Positions 11,306 to 23,745 of a stretch of DNA of 64,000 nucleotides are shown one piece after another. Under the pieces are notes generated by a model. The model had not been told where the DNA came from and did not search any database. It worked only from the letters and a program-made list of their open reading frames with translations. The position numbers and the translations under genes were made by a program. The stretch comes from Trema orientale (Eukaryota; Streptophyta; Magnoliopsida; Rosales; Cannabaceae): positions 126,760-190,759 of the forward strand of contig JXTC01000451.1 in NCBI GenBank assembly GCA_002914845.1. Direction: 5' to 3'. Numbering within the stretch: position 1 is the stretch's first letter; every line of letters starts with the position of its first letter.

Positions 11306-12389
11306 GTTTTTTTTTTTTTGAGTTTAGTTTCGTAATTTTGGTGACTTTGGGAATAAAATTTCGAATTTGAACGGGACTTTTTGGTACGGATTTTTGTTTT
11401 TAAGTGTTTTTTTCTGGTTATGGGGAGAAATGAATGTTGAGATTTGGGTGATAAAATCAAAATGTGCATCATTTTCATTTTCTGCTATGAAAAATAGAGA
11501 AGAATGTGATGTGGTGGGTATTGTTCATAAGAGCAGATAGCTTTACAATGGTGAAATGGGTTCAGTCCCTTTTGGTGTTTTTAGTTCATACAATTAGAAA
11601 TTAACTTTGTTTTTAGTTCATACAATTAGAAATTAACTTTTCTCACTAGCTGATTTCATTGTGAAAATTATTGATGAAAGGTCATGATTACTCATCCTTG
11701 TTATATTTACTAGTAAAATGACTATAATATTTACCATAAACAGAGGATAAAAAGTCCAATATTAAGCTTAACATTGTGTGTGTTACTATACTTGATGTCA
11801 TGATTCAAGATGTTCGTTCGCCATTCTTTGAAGTGACTCAAAAAAACTTTTAAGCATGAAATATAAAGAGACACAAGAAGGAACAAAAAAGGATTGAAAA
11901 CAACGCATGAATCACAACCGTCCAAATCCAATCAACCCAACAATGTAAGCCGCATAAATTTAGTGAACGTCGTATGGAAGGCTATCCATAAAGTCCCCGG
12001 AATATTCTGGATATATAACTCTGCATCTGCACAAAAAATTTGGCTTGGGAATCAATTAATTTAGGAACAAAGTTTTAAAGGGTCTAATCATCCCAACAAA
12101 TGAAAGATATAATGTGACAAAGTCATCAACATGAGCAATATGTTCATGCACGAATGATTCAACACGAAGACCAACTTTGACTTTGTTGCAATCCAAGCCA
12201 GAACATTTGTTTCAGAACCACAAATCAGAGCTTGCCAATTCTTGCTGACCTCAAAACTAAGGGATAGACATTAACAGAGCTAGGCTAGCCAAGCTTTGTC
12301 TGAGCTATCTGGCAGTCTTCTCCAAGGATATGTTCGACACAGCTAGAAAAAATTTACAGATCTAAATAACACATGAACGTTTTTTCAGC
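11306..12389. other. 3'UTR of the peroxiredoxin gene and intergenic DNA
   Basis: AATAAAA at about 11352 is a possible polyadenylation signal. A 32-bp unit containing TTTTTAGTTCATACAATTAG is tandemly duplicated at 11577-11608 and 11609-11640. No further gene is seen up to the PPR remnant. Confidence 0.5.
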
Positions 12390-13115
12390 ATTCCATATGT
12401 GACATGTCTTTCTCCATTGGTAAAACTGTTGTCCTTTGAGTTCTACCCGAGTACTTGTTTTCCTTCGCTTTGGAAGCAGCAGAAAGATCCTCAGTAAAGC
12501 TGCCATCGTCGATTCCTTTGACGCTCATTTCTGAGGAGACAACCTTTGCCTCCGGCATCCTACCCGCCTGGCAAAGTCCGGAGGTATAAGCTCATTGGAT
12601 GTGTTGTAATTTTAAAAGAAAACCATTGTCAAAACATTTCTCTGTACCAAAAATATGCCCCCACGAAAGTCCTTTGGCAATATCCCTTAACAAAAACTAA
12701 GTTGTAAGTCTCATCTTTAGGAACCAATCATTTTGGCCTTCATATTGTTGACAATGTCGTTCACCTCTCTTAACTTTCCTCCTATTCATAGTTTCATGTA
12801 AGTCTAGATATTTTCGAGCGTTTCCGGTGTTGGAGTGACATGAAATTAGGGAGTCATGTGATAACATCAGGACCAAATCCACTACTTGTAATTTGAGAAA
12901 CTAAGCCTTCATTCAGCCTTAATTAATTTTCCTTATATGCAGAGCCCATGACTAAGCACGTTGTAGATCACTAGTGTCGGACTTATCCCAACTTTCACCA
13001 TATCATTAAAGAATCTGAAAGCATCTTGCAATTTCCCGGCTGTACAAGTACCATCAACAATTATATTATTGTATATCTGTGCATTTGCTCACCATTTTCC
13101 TGAAAATTATTTCAA
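12390..13115 (-). pseudogene. pentatricopeptide-repeat (PPR) protein remnant
   Basis: Reading the minus strand from about 13085, one frame gives YNNIIVDGTCTAGKLQDAF, then FFNDMVKVGISPTLVIYNVL and SHGLC, the typical 35-residue PPR helix pattern, followed by a stop. Further down, near 12570-12530, another frame gives AGRMPEAKVVSSEMSVKGID, again PPR-like. Between them are several stops and frame changes, so it is a decayed gene. PPR proteins bind organellar RNA; this copy cannot make one. The position is outside the neighbouring Pack-MULE candidate. Confidence 0.75.
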
Positions 13116-13314
13116 CCTCAAGAAACCCACCATCAGTAGATCAAAGAAGAGTATGTTACAACTTCTATTATAAAAAAGGGTTTCTAACATTTTTACTATA
13201 AAAACTCAAAAGAATTACAATACGGAGGTCATGTTTTATTACTTATTTACGTACGATTTTTATTAGAAAAATATCAATTTTTAAAAATTTTAAGAAAAAT
13301 ACTATTTTTAAAAT

Positions 13315-13410
13315 GCTTATTAGTTACCAGTCTTTGAAAACTGATTTTCGGTTATAAATACCTTTAGTTACTAGAAATTAGTTATCGATTACTAGTTATT
13401 ATTTTAAAAT
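13315..13410. repeat. short left-arm block of TTACTAGTTA-type repeats
   Basis: Motifs such as TTAGTTACCAGT, TTAGTTACTAG and TTACTAGTTATT recur here, and match in kind the long array on the right arm (14806-16060). Their presence on both sides of the gene fragments supports a single element. Confidence 0.6.
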
Positions 13411-13745
13411 TGATATTTTCTAAATATTTTTTTTTAAAAATAGTATTTTTTTAATAAAAACAGTACCAGACCTAAAAAAACAAGCCAATGTATTTTTCAA
13501 AATTTTTTCTCAAAAATTCCATAAAAGGCCTGATTTCCCTTTATAAAAAGAGGAAATTATGCAGTACACGACCTTTTAAGAAAGTATATCAAATATACAG
13601 TGCCCTGTTTTTTACATTTTTCTATACGGTATTTTTTAGAAAAATGACACTTATTATTCCCCTCTCTTTGTCTTGCACAGATCTGAGAAACCAAGGCCTT
13701 ATCTCTCAAGTTTTGTCGAAGACGTTTCTCTCCCAAGCTCCATCA

Positions 13746-13950
13746 ATGGCCGCTCTTATAGAACTGCTCCCTCTGTACCAAAAATTGGAAAAAGCACCTC
13801 CTCTTCTTCTTCTTCATCAAACCCCAGATGGGAATTGCTTGTTGCCATGTCCTGTGCTGGACTAGAGTCCCTTATACAATTGCCTTACTCGTTTTTGGCA
13901 TTGCTCTTGGATCTATTGGTTCTATACAGCAAGATCTACATCAGGTCTCT
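13746..13950 (+). pseudogene. SOS1: SOS1 (plasma-membrane Na+/H+ antiporter, NHX7-type) N-terminal fragment
   Basis: An ATG at 13746 opens MAALIELLPLYQKLEKA; one frame over, a serine run plus NP follows (about 13795-13828), and in a third stretch from 13831 the frame reads GIACCHVLCWTRVPYTIALL, then VFGIALGSI. Plant SOS1 proteins start with a short variable segment, a Ser run, then a first membrane helix and (from recall) TRVPYTxALLVxGIALGS. The order and motifs fit; two frame changes and a missing piece before GIAC show it is dead. Only the first exon region is present, with no downstream antiporter domain, as expected for a captured fragment. Confidence 0.7.
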
Positions 13951-14201
13951 CGTATTATTATTTCACTTATTTCTTTCTTAGTATAGTTCTATTTGTTTGT
14001 TTTATTTATTTATTTATTTTATATATATTCTCTTTAATATTCTGTGCTGCAAAAAAAAAAAATGAAATATGAAATTACATATTATAAACATATTGTCTAA
14101 TTCGTTATGCCCAATTTGTTTTTCTCCATTAATGCTTTTTTATGCCCAATTACTCATTAATCGCAGGAAATCTATTTGATAAAATGCTTCTAAGAGGTTA
14201 A

Positions 14202-14747
14202 ATGCAAACGTTCTATAGATATAGTATTGATTCAAAAACATTGATAGACTTGAATGACATTATTATTATTATTATTATCACTATGATTTTACTACGTCTT
14301 GACCAGCTGTTGACTCCAGATAATAATACCATCCTCCATGTCCATATCAGAGCTTCAACAACAGATAAAGTCTTTGTGAGAGAGATCCTTAATATGTGCC
14401 CACCTCTGTTGCTGCAGACTAATGCGAAAGGAGAGACTCCCTTACACGTGGCAGCAAGGTATGGCCACGTACGTATAGTTAAGGCTATTATTAAGCATGC
14501 AAAATCATCTGATTGTCAACAGATGAGGGACCATGAGAGTGATGTGGTCAGGGGTATTGAAGCCACGAAACAGATGCTGAGGATGGGGAACAAAGAAAAG
14601 GACACTGCGTTGAATGAGGCTGTGTGGTTTCAGCGCCTTGAAGTTGTGCGGATATTGATAAAAGAAATCCCTCATTACTCATATTCTACTAATGAAGAAA
14701 GAGAGACTCCACTTTACATTGATCGCAAACAAGAGGCAGTGTTGTGA
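14202..14747 (+). pseudogene. ankyrin-repeat protein fragment (ACD6-like type)
   Basis: From about 14292 the frame reads LDQLLTPDNNTILHVHI, then the ankyrin unit GETPLHVAARYGHVRIVKAI, a linker with IEATKQMLRMGNKEKDTALN, a second unit AVWFQRLEVVRILIKE, and a third starting ETPLYI before the stop at 14745-14747. This is the N-terminal ankyrin segment of the plant ankyrin/PGG-domain family; the C-terminal membrane (PGG) domain is absent. The first part of the open frame (14202-14290, with an Ile run) is unlike the family. It may be transcribed but lacks most of the protein. Confidence 0.7.
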
Positions 14748-14805
14748 TTAACTTTATTCATTAATTATAAATTTATTCTTTTTTTTTTTTTTGTAAAATT
14801 AACTG

Positions 14806-16060
14806 ATATATGTTACTATTACAAGTAAACTAATTTAATATATAAGGACTTGTTACTGGTTAGCAGAACTAACTAGTAACGAATATCAATCTAGTAACTA
14901 GTTATAATTTTATCCAATGGTAACCAATCACCAAAATTAAATTAATTACTATTAACTAGTAACTAGAACTAGATTGGTTACTAATAACTATTAACTAGTA
15001 ACATTTGAGAGATTGGTAACCAATAACAGGTAAACAGAAACTTGTAACCAATAACCAAATTAATTAATGATAAATAGAGTAACTATTAACCATATTAGTC
15101 TTGTGTGAAAACTAAAAATAAAAAATCAGCTTAGTAACTAGTAACCAATAACCAAATATACTAGTAAATAGAGTAACCAGATTGGTCTTGTATGGAAACC
15201 AACCAACTTAATAACTAGTAATCAGATTGCTTACTGGTAGCTACTAATTACAGGGCTTGTAACTAGTCATTATTTCAGAAATAAGTAACTAGATTGGTTA
15301 CTGGTTACTTAATAACTAAGCACCGCTATTGTAAGTAGCCACCATGTTGGAAACTAATAACCAATAACTAAATTGATTACTTGTAACTAGAATAACTAAT
15401 AACAAATAATAATTAAGTAACTAGATTAGTTATTAGTAAACAGTAACCTAATTGATCTTGTATATAAACTAGTCACTAATCAACCAGAAACTAGTAACCA
15501 ATGGGTAACCGGTAACTAGTAACCAATGGGTAACCGGTAACCAGTAACCAATAATCAGATTGGTTATTGATTGCCTTGTAACTAGTCACTTCTATAGAAA
15601 CAAGTAACCAATCACCACTCTTGTAACTGGCCACAAATCTGGAAATTAATAGCTAGTTACTAAATTTGGTTACTAGTAACCAAATTATTTTTCTAGTAAC
15701 TAGTAACAATTAATTGTTGGTAACCAATAGTAACCAGTAACTAATAGTAATCGGTAACCAAATTAGTTACTGGTTTCCAAATACTAGTCTTGTAACAAAT
15801 TATTTATGTTGAAACAAGTAACCAATCACCACTCCTGTAACTGGCGACTAATTTGGAAACTAATAACCAGTTACTAAATTTGATTATTAGTAACCAAATT
15901 ATTTTCTAGTAACTAGAGTAACTATTAAAAAATTGGTAATTAAATTGGTTATTGGTTACCAGTAAATAAATTAGCCTTGTATAAATACATTAACTAGATT
16001 GGTTACTAGAAACCAGTAACTAATTTGGAGACTATAACGAGATTAATTACTAGAAGCTAG
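14806..16060. repeat. degenerate GTAACTAGTAACC(AATAACC) satellite-like array
   Basis: About 1.25 kb is built almost wholly from short, variably spaced units on GTAACTAGTAAC, TAACCAATAACC, TTGGTTACTGG and their complements. There is a nearly perfect local doubling (GGTAACTAGTAACCAATG) near 15495-15540. Both orientations occur, so single strands could fold. It forms the right arm of the putative Pack-MULE. There is no coding content. Confidence 0.85.
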
Positions 16061-16254
16061 ATGTCTAGGTTTCTTAGTTTACTAAGAACTCTTTATTGAG
16101 GTAATTGGACCCATAGTAACTTAGAAAATTTTTGTTGGTAATCTAATGGCTTCTCATTTTTTTTGGTAATTTTTATGTGGCTTCTCATTAAAGCAACATA
16201 AAAATCAACAAAAAAATCTTTTTTTAAAAAAAAAAATTCTTCATTCCTTAAAAA

Positions 16255-16555
16255 TTAAAGAAAATAGAAATAGTATCTCATAGGGAAAGGAAAATGAAAA
16301 GAATTAGAAAGAAATGAAAAGGGGAAAAATAAAAGTGAGAGAAAAAAAAACAAAGTGTTGGAAGGTCTGGAGGAGAATAGTTTAATTGAAAAATAAATAT
16401 AAAAAAGAGAAAATAAATAAAAAATGTGGGAAAAAAACAATAAAAAGGGGTAATAAAAAAGAATGAAAATAAAGCAAATGAAACAACGCTTGGGATTGAA
16501 CCCAGAGAACAGTATACACAAGATCCCAACTACTAGGCCAGCCAATAATAATAAT
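16255..16555 (-). mobile_element. possible tRNA-derived SINE-like insertion
   Basis: On the minus strand near 16545 there is an A-box-like TGGCCTAGTAGTTGGGA and, about 35 bases on, a B-box-like GGGTTCAATCCC, then a T-rich body. This resembles the head of a tRNA-derived SINE, different from the 4-kb and 25-kb family. No target duplication could be found, so it stays tentative. It lies in the right arm of the putative Pack-MULE. Confidence 0.35.
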
Positions 16556-16748
16556 TAAAGTCACACTTTATACTATATAAATGCAATTCAAAAGGATTGT
16601 TTTAATTGCAAGTTTGCCACCGTGTTTTCTGACTGATTTTTCAAAAATACCAATTGCGTGCGGTACAGAAATTCATTATTTCTTTTGACCGTATTTTTGT
16701 AATTTTTCTTTGCTTTTACTGTAGAACTCTAGAAAACCCTTATAAAAA

Positions 16749-18402
16749 CTCAAATAAATAAAGTTGGGGGACTGGGTAGGGACCGTGAGTATTGATTTGG
16801 GCTCGTTTTGGGCCCATAAAGGCAAGAGTATGTGGGCATAGAAGAAATTAGAGTGAGCGTCATTTTCTACACTTTATTCTGGTAAATAGCCTTTTTTTTT
16901 AATCTTTTTTTTTTTAAATTAAAAAAAAAAGCTAAATGACCGATGATATCAATTTTTTTTACCAATTTTTGTAACGGGTAAATCAGTATACCGGTCATTG
17001 TTATCATTTTTGAAAAATAAATATGAAGGCCAAAATGTGGTCAATTTGCTAAGAGCCAACAGGGAAAGAGGCACATCATAGTTAGTGGGGGCTCATATTT
17101 TTCCCGTCAAAAAACTTATTATTCACATGTATTTATAGTTTTTTAACACAAATTCTGCACAAACTCCCCACTCAAAAGTAGAAAAAACATAAAATAGTCC
17201 TCACAAAATAGATAAAATATAATTTTAACCCCTCACTAAACAATAATTTTGGCTCCGTCCTGGGAGCCAGTATACCTAACTGTAATTGGCTGACCACTTC
17301 AGTCAAGTTTTGGGGAAGTTTGTACTAGTTTTTTTTTAAATAACATTTTTAATAAAAGATATTTTAGAAGTTATAAATCGACGTTGGATTTCATTATATA
17401 TTATCTAATTGTTAAATCTAAATCTTGTATCCAATTTCGTGCCAATTCAAATCTAACAAATGAATCAATGTCACGTCATATTATGAAAAAATTAATAAAA
17501 TTGATTAGCTAGTTTTCAAATTTTAAATAACGTAGAATCACTTTACCAGTTAGACATGAAATGAGACATACTCAAACTTGTACGGAGCATTTGAGTTCCT
17601 CATGGCCCATTGTGATATGAGTATCTATTCTTTGAATAATTATTGGCTCCATCAAAAAATAGACAAGGATATTCATTGGTTTATGAACATTTATCCTAGT
17701 TAGGTAAATTAGAATTCAATGATATGTATCAAGAAAATAAAATATGAACCGGTGTCAAAGTTGTTTGCATTCTAGACATGAATATTAATGAGCGACCAAA
17801 AGTTGGAAGAATCAAGTGAAATTTTAGCTATGCTTTAAATAGTTATTGAACATCATGAAAGAAGAGACGTATATCATAACCGTGAACTTTATCCCATTTC
17901 TTAACAATTTGTACCTTGTTTCAAACAATTCCAAGGAAAGACATAGACAAAAACAAAACCGAAAAAAAAAAAAGACAAAAATCTACAAAACTTCACAATT
18001 ACAAGCAATCCATTCAAAGAAGTTCAACCTACTTAGGGGTCATACCCAGAAGCTTCAAAGAAGTTCAACCTACTTAGGGGTCATACCCAGAAGCTTACTT
18101 CTCTGCACCTTTTTTTCTCTATGTGGTTCATTCAATACAACATTTCCTTTCTGTGTTTACCTTACTTTTCTTGAATATTCACAAGAGAACTAACATATCT
18201 TCGAGTCACTAACTCGAAATTTTATGACGAACATGAAAAGAATGACAAATTCCTTTTTTTTTTTTTCTTTTTTTTTTCCTTCTTTTCTTTTTTCCTTTCC
18301 TTTTTACAAGCTATAGTAGGAGACAACTCGCAATGAAAAGCAGGTATTATGTTGGTGAAGAGAAATCAGCAGAACTCGATCACTGTTCTTATGGGATTCC
18401 CA
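16749..18402. other. intergenic region and likely 3'UTR side of the CSLA gene
   Basis: No gene is recognised. A 41-bp tandem duplication containing AAGTTCAACCTACTTAGGGG lies at 18013-18053 and 18054-18094, in DNA downstream of the CSLA stop codon. A pyrimidine-rich run covers about 18250-18305. Confidence 0.5.
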
Positions 18403-21400
18403 CTAAGAATTTGGAACAAAGGTGCCAACATATCCAAACCCCATGATGAAAAAGGCTATTGCTTGGATAAAAAGGTAAATGAAGAAGTGGTTTTTGCCAA
18501 AGAGAAAATCATAACAACCACAGAAGAAAAGGTAAGCTCCAACCCCAAGCTCTAGCAAATGAAGCCTGCAATCAAATTTGCAAATACATAAGCAAATGAT
18601 AAACTGATGTCAAGACATAATCAACCCTGTTAACTAAAATGAAGCACATAAATCAAAAGCATATAGGGAGTTTGTGGTAGAAGAATGTCTACCTTTCTCC
18701 AATCTTGAACCGAGGTTTTTTCGGTGTTTTTGCTGCTTTTCCTTTGAGGGCATCTCCTAGTTTTTCAGTGACAACCCATTCATTCACGCGGCTGGTCTCT
18801 AGTAGACCGATGATTGTAGCCTTAGTTCGGTGTAGAGACATGACATTCTCAAAAAGGATCCAGAAAACCAGTAAATGGAGTGACCTGCAAAATACATAGT
18901 GAAATAATGTCAATGAAGAACAACAAAAACAAAGACAAGGCTATCTATGTAGTAAGAATAATTGTATTTTTCGACTTAGGATACCATCCTCAAACATGGT
19001 GCTTAATAGGGTACCATTTGCATAGCCAAATAGACTGGATTTAAGGCGAAAAAGAAAAAGATGATAAAGGCTAGAATCATTTGATAACTAAAAGGGTCTG
19101 TGTCACAACTTCAGATAATTCATTACAAAATCTGAATGCTACTTGATAAGTCAATATTTATCAGAGTTCTTATGGAAGCAGACCTTGGAGTGCCAACTGC
19201 ATTGAGAAGGGTAATGACTGAAGGAATATAGACAGCTCCCCATTTTGGAACTTGAACTTCAGGCACAATAACAGTTGCAGGCAAAACGACGCAGTAAAAG
19301 ACGAAGGTAATAATGTGCGCCACGATCTTCCTTACGAAGAAGAAGCTGTAAATTACATGTACTTTCTTCCACGTTGTCACTTTCTGCATTTAGACAATGG
19401 AGCAGTTAAAAGTTGAGTTATTAATCCCCATAGAAGACCAAGAGAGAACACTCTCTCTAACCTTGTTTTTTATTATCTCCATAGCCATTTTCCTGAAAAG
19501 ATTGGCTGGACCACAAGACCAGCGGTGTTGTTGATAACGGTAGGCCTTCAAAGTACTAGGCAACTCATTTTTAACCTGTAGTGAAAACAATATCAGATAC
19601 ACGAATATAAAAAAGGGTCATCTAGCATTTCTTCAAAAAGGGTGTCCAAAATTGGATTTTTATGTATTCAATCTCGTTCATACTTTGGTAAATATCAAAG
19701 TACCTTAAGATTACTAAGGTACACAAATTTCCACCCTTTGAGACTAGCTCGAACAGCCAAATCCATGTCCTCCACTGTGGTTCGGTCCTTCCATCCTCCT
19801 GCTTCATTCAGTGCCGCAATTCTCCAAACACCAGCCGTGCCTGATTCATTAATTACATGAATAGAATAATTAGATCATATAATTGATAAAGGCATTGCTG
19901 TATATACCAACTGAGCAAGAACAATGCCACATAGCACGATCAGGATAAAATTGCTACTCACGCGTCAAAATCTTATTATAGCATAATTTTTACTATGGCG
20001 TCCTAATTTTGTATAGTTAATTACATGTACAGAATAAGTTATCTATATGCACTAATTGTGCCTAAGCAATGCTATATAGCATCATTGAGATAAAAATATT
20101 ATTAACATGTTATATTCTTATTATAGCATAGTTTTCAATCTGGCCAACTAAATTCATAGGGTATAGTCCACTATTATTAAGTTATCCCAACTGTCAAAAA
20201 ATAAAAAATAAAAACTGAGTGAGTGAGTTGTCGCAGTCCTAGTTTCCAAGCATATGTTTGTAGCTTATAACATCTCAGTCAAGAAAGTAACCTCTCACAA
20301 ACTCCCACTTCGTTCCATTATTTTAAACTCAGAGATTTATTATTATCTGACATTCACCAACTCCATTTATTAAACTCTAAGAAAAAGAAAACATATATAT
20401 ATATATATATATATACATGGGGATTATTATTTCTGGGAAGTTAAAAAAAAAAAAGAAAAAGAATTCTTTCAAAAAAAAAAAAGAAAAAAAAAAGACAAGG
20501 GTTTTTCATTTTTGTTCGACTGACCATTGAAACCAAAAAAGGCATAGGTGGAAGAGCCCACTTCTTGCTCCACAGTGAAATGGTAATCCAACGACATTTC
20601 TTGCATTCTAGTCATCAAGCACTCATCCGAGTTCACTGCAAAACAACCAAATTTTTATTTTTTTATTTAAAAAAAGGTATATATTCATTTTGACAAAGGG
20701 AGCATTGCTATCCGTTACGATTGAATCAATAGTATGATTCTTGTCAAAGTTCATTATTACTATAACTACTTATTTGCAACTTAATATAGTCTATTATTAA
20801 TTTCTCAACTGTTCTTGCCATATCAAGTGTATCATAATGATTTTAAGCTCGTGTTGTACAAAATATTTTTCGTCTAACAAATGGGATTTTGCTGTATAAT
20901 TTTGAAAAAAAAATATATAATAGTTATATAAAAGAGGAAATAAATTCATATGTCGGTTAACAGAGCATTGACACTGACTAGGGAATGAGGTCCACCATAG
21001 ACACAGCACATGCTACTGCCGGCTTGGGAAAAGAAAGAACAACATCCTATTATTAAGAGACGGAAATGCCCCTAGCAATATTCTCCAAATCCAAACATGC
21101 CCTTTGTAGAGGCACGTGCTGTCCCAACATTGGACATACATAGCCTCATTATAGTCTTATAGATACGCTCAAAATCTAGGCCCCCAAAAATCTTGGCTAT
21201 TGGTTTTACATTCCCTTCTTTGTTTTCTTCCATGCTTTCATTATTTTTTGAAAGTTTTCTACCAAAATTAAGTATTACTCTTAATCTTATATAAACAAAG
21301 TGGTACCAAATCTTGTCAATTTATACAGACAATTTCTTGTTAACTTTTTCTTTTTTTTTTTCCCCCCCGTTTTATGTATGTTTTGACTTTTAAAATAGTC

Positions 21401-23267
21401 CATTTCATTCACTTAAAAGCAATGAGATTGTTCCAAGAGAGAAAAAGAAAGATGCTGATGGAGAACTTGTGAAGTATCACTGTGTGAGTTAAGCTTTCAC
21501 TTTGATAGTTTCTACTCAAAGGTGGACCACATGTTTCATGGAGCATCCAAATACTTTTCGGCCACAAAAACTTAACTTTAAAAAAAAAAAAAAAAAAATC
21601 ATAAATGAGTTCTGATATTAGTTGCATCCTATTAATTAATGAACTCTCTCATAAAGTTATTGGTTACTACCAGTTTAATCTACTTAGCCAAATATTATAT
21701 AGAGGAGGACCCCATTCTTTCCAACCTATAGCTCCATTTCTAACCCTTTGAAGTTGAAAACAAAGAGCATATATAAGGAAGATCTGTATCAACCTAGAGA
21801 TATTATTATTTACCAATCCCACAATTATGAGGGAAAAACAAAAAAACAAAAAAAAACAAAGAAACAATGCTAGAAATAACAAATACTGACTTTAGGATTT
21901 TACTAGCTACAAATATCATCAGGTTCGTCCATGTCGGTGGCTTTAGAACACGTAATGAACGATCCTGATTATATATACGCTTTTGTGTGTGCGCTGTAGC
22001 ACTCTTTAAATGAATTCCCACATGTGGTTTTGGTTTAAACAAGGGGACCCAAGAAAGGAAAGATGATAAGAAAGCCAAACGTGGCCGAATTATAGGTGGC
22101 CAACGAGGACAATACTGCGATTACAGGTTTGCCAGAGCCAAAAAAGAGACGAAAGCAAAATGTGGGTCCTACTAATTTTCCAACTAAGTTTCCCAATATA
22201 CTCGTACAAGATCAGAGTCACCGACAATTTTAAAAGACACTTATGTTTGTTTTAGGACCTAAAAATACGTAAAGCCAGACCAAAACCAGTATTAGGAAGC
22301 AACAAATATTAGTCAAACTGCCAAAACCTAAGTTAAGGTTTTAAGGACTAGTAATTAAGATGTCTTACCAAATTTCCATCGAGCCTGAACCAGACCAAGT
22401 TCCGGGTTATGAACAAGAAAAGGAACGGTCCGCCATAAAAAATCCGGTTCGGGTTGAAAATCAGCGTCGAAAATGGCCACGTAATCACAGTGTTTGACAT
22501 AGCTACGTTTCATGCCTTCTTTTAGAGCCCCGGCTTTGTATCCGTTTCTATTGTCTCTTATCTCATATTTGATGTTTACGCCTTTACTAGCCCATCTTTG
22601 ACATTCTAGCTCAACCAAGTCCTGAATTTTAATCCCAAAAAGTTTTGGGAAAAAAAAACAAAGATTGTTATTTTACTAAGTATTTGATGAAATATGATTA
22701 TTTTCATTGTTTTCTCAGCTGGGTTTTTTCTGGGTACCTTGATAGTTGGGTCTGTTGAGTCATCTAGTACTTGTATAATGATTCTATCAGAAGGCCATGA
22801 AAGCCCACATGCAGCTCCAATTGAGAGTTGATAAACCTGTTAATGAAAACAAAGATAATGACAAAATTAAGTTCACAGATGGGGAAAAGAAAAGGGTATA
22901 AACAAATAATTAGGAGTGGTATTGGCATGAAAAGGACCTCTCTTTCGTTGTACATTGGGATTTGAACCAGAACCATGGGATAAGCCGAGTTTCCAAGCTC
23001 AACATCGTCTCTTATAGGTTCCCATTTGTAACTTTTCTCTGGCTTTCGACCAAAAACCTTTACCAAAGTTATCACAATGCCCATATAAACTCTCTCAATG
23101 AAGAGCATCAACGACATGATTAAGCACAAAACGACAGCGAGTTTTAGTAAAGGAACGATCAATGGGGCTTTGATCTGACCCCAAATCAATCCCATTTGAC
23201 TCGCAATGTCGTCTCTGGCACCTTCAAATGTGTCCGGAAGAATAGTTGTTGCACTAAACCGCTCCAT
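18403..23267 (-). CDS. CSLA9: glucomannan 4-beta-mannosyltransferase (cellulose synthase-like A, CSLA9-like), nine exons
   Basis: A Golgi GT2 enzyme that polymerises beta-1,4-linked mannosyl (and glucosyl) units from GDP-sugars for cell-wall mannans. Coding exons: 23267-22938, 22836-22738, 22621-22369, 20635-20525, 19840-19704, 19575-19462, 19383-19184, 18884-18693, 18565-18403. All introns are GT-AG and the frame stays open to TAG, giving 532 residues, the usual family size. Visible motifs: LDDSTDP (134-140), DAD in FDADFQPEP (195-197), EDMD (288-291) and QQHRW (325-329), the D,D,D,QxxRW set of processive GT2 enzymes. One membrane span lies near residues 34-62 and several in the C-terminal 180 residues. 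The N-terminus ([11 protein letters not shown]) and [15 protein letters not shown] resemble CSLA9 most. Intron 3 is 1.7 kb. Confidence 0.96.
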
Positions 23268-23745
23268 TTTTGAACTTGTAGAGCAGAACAGAGAAAAACA
23301 GAGGAGAAGCTATGAAAAATGGTATGAAAGATTGTCGTTTGAGACGCTTGGTAGATCTATATGGATTTAAAGAACCCTCCTTTGCCAAAAGAGTAAGAAT
23401 ATTTCTTTATTTTTTTTTATCTTTTTTGGGTGATTNCCGCAATAACAAAAGAAACTTAGAATAAAAAACCCATCTTGGATCTCAATCCCATGAACACAAA
23501 ACATCACAGAACAAAACCCAAATGCTGGTTTTTCTTACCTCTCTAATAAAGATAAGAACTTTGCCTATATACAAATGTGGAAAGAGAGAAAGATAGTAAG
23601 GTTTAACCAAATGAAGATCAAAACACAAGAAAAGAGAAAGAGAAGGTTGTAACTAGAGCTCTCTCTTTCTCTCTAAAATGTCATGCTTTTCTCTACTCTC
23701 TCTCTCTCTCTCTCTGGTTTTTCTATGTCTTTCTCTCTTTTGGGT

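Larger units (their letters stand above)
13168..16748. mobile_element. putative Pack-MULE, about 3.56 kb, carrying SOS1 and ankyrin gene fragments
   Basis: A 9-bp direct repeat, TTATAAAAA, flanks the block at 13168-13176 and 16740-16748. The inner ends form an imperfect terminal inverted repeat: left (13178) GGGTTTCTA, right (minus, from 16739) GGGTTTTCTA, and about 35 bp in, AATTACAA followed by TACGG on both arms. The 9-bp duplication and long AT-rich ends fit Mutator-like elements. No transposase is present. Inside are a piece of an SOS1-type antiporter gene, a piece of an ankyrin-repeat gene, and arms of GTAACTAGTAACC-like repeats. One extra A on the left side makes the boundary ambiguous by one base. 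The MULE call is an inference from ends, target duplication and cargo. Confidence 0.65.

Noticed and set aside
10780..11478. 232-codon open frame on the minus strand
   Set aside because: It overlaps the peroxiredoxin coding region on the opposite strand; its composition mirrors the GC-rich sense codons and it has no family resemblance.
13673..13981. 102-codon plus-strand open frame with a hydrophobic C-terminal half
   Set aside because: The real similarity (SOS1) lies in other frames of the same DNA, so this frame is a by-product of the decayed fragment.
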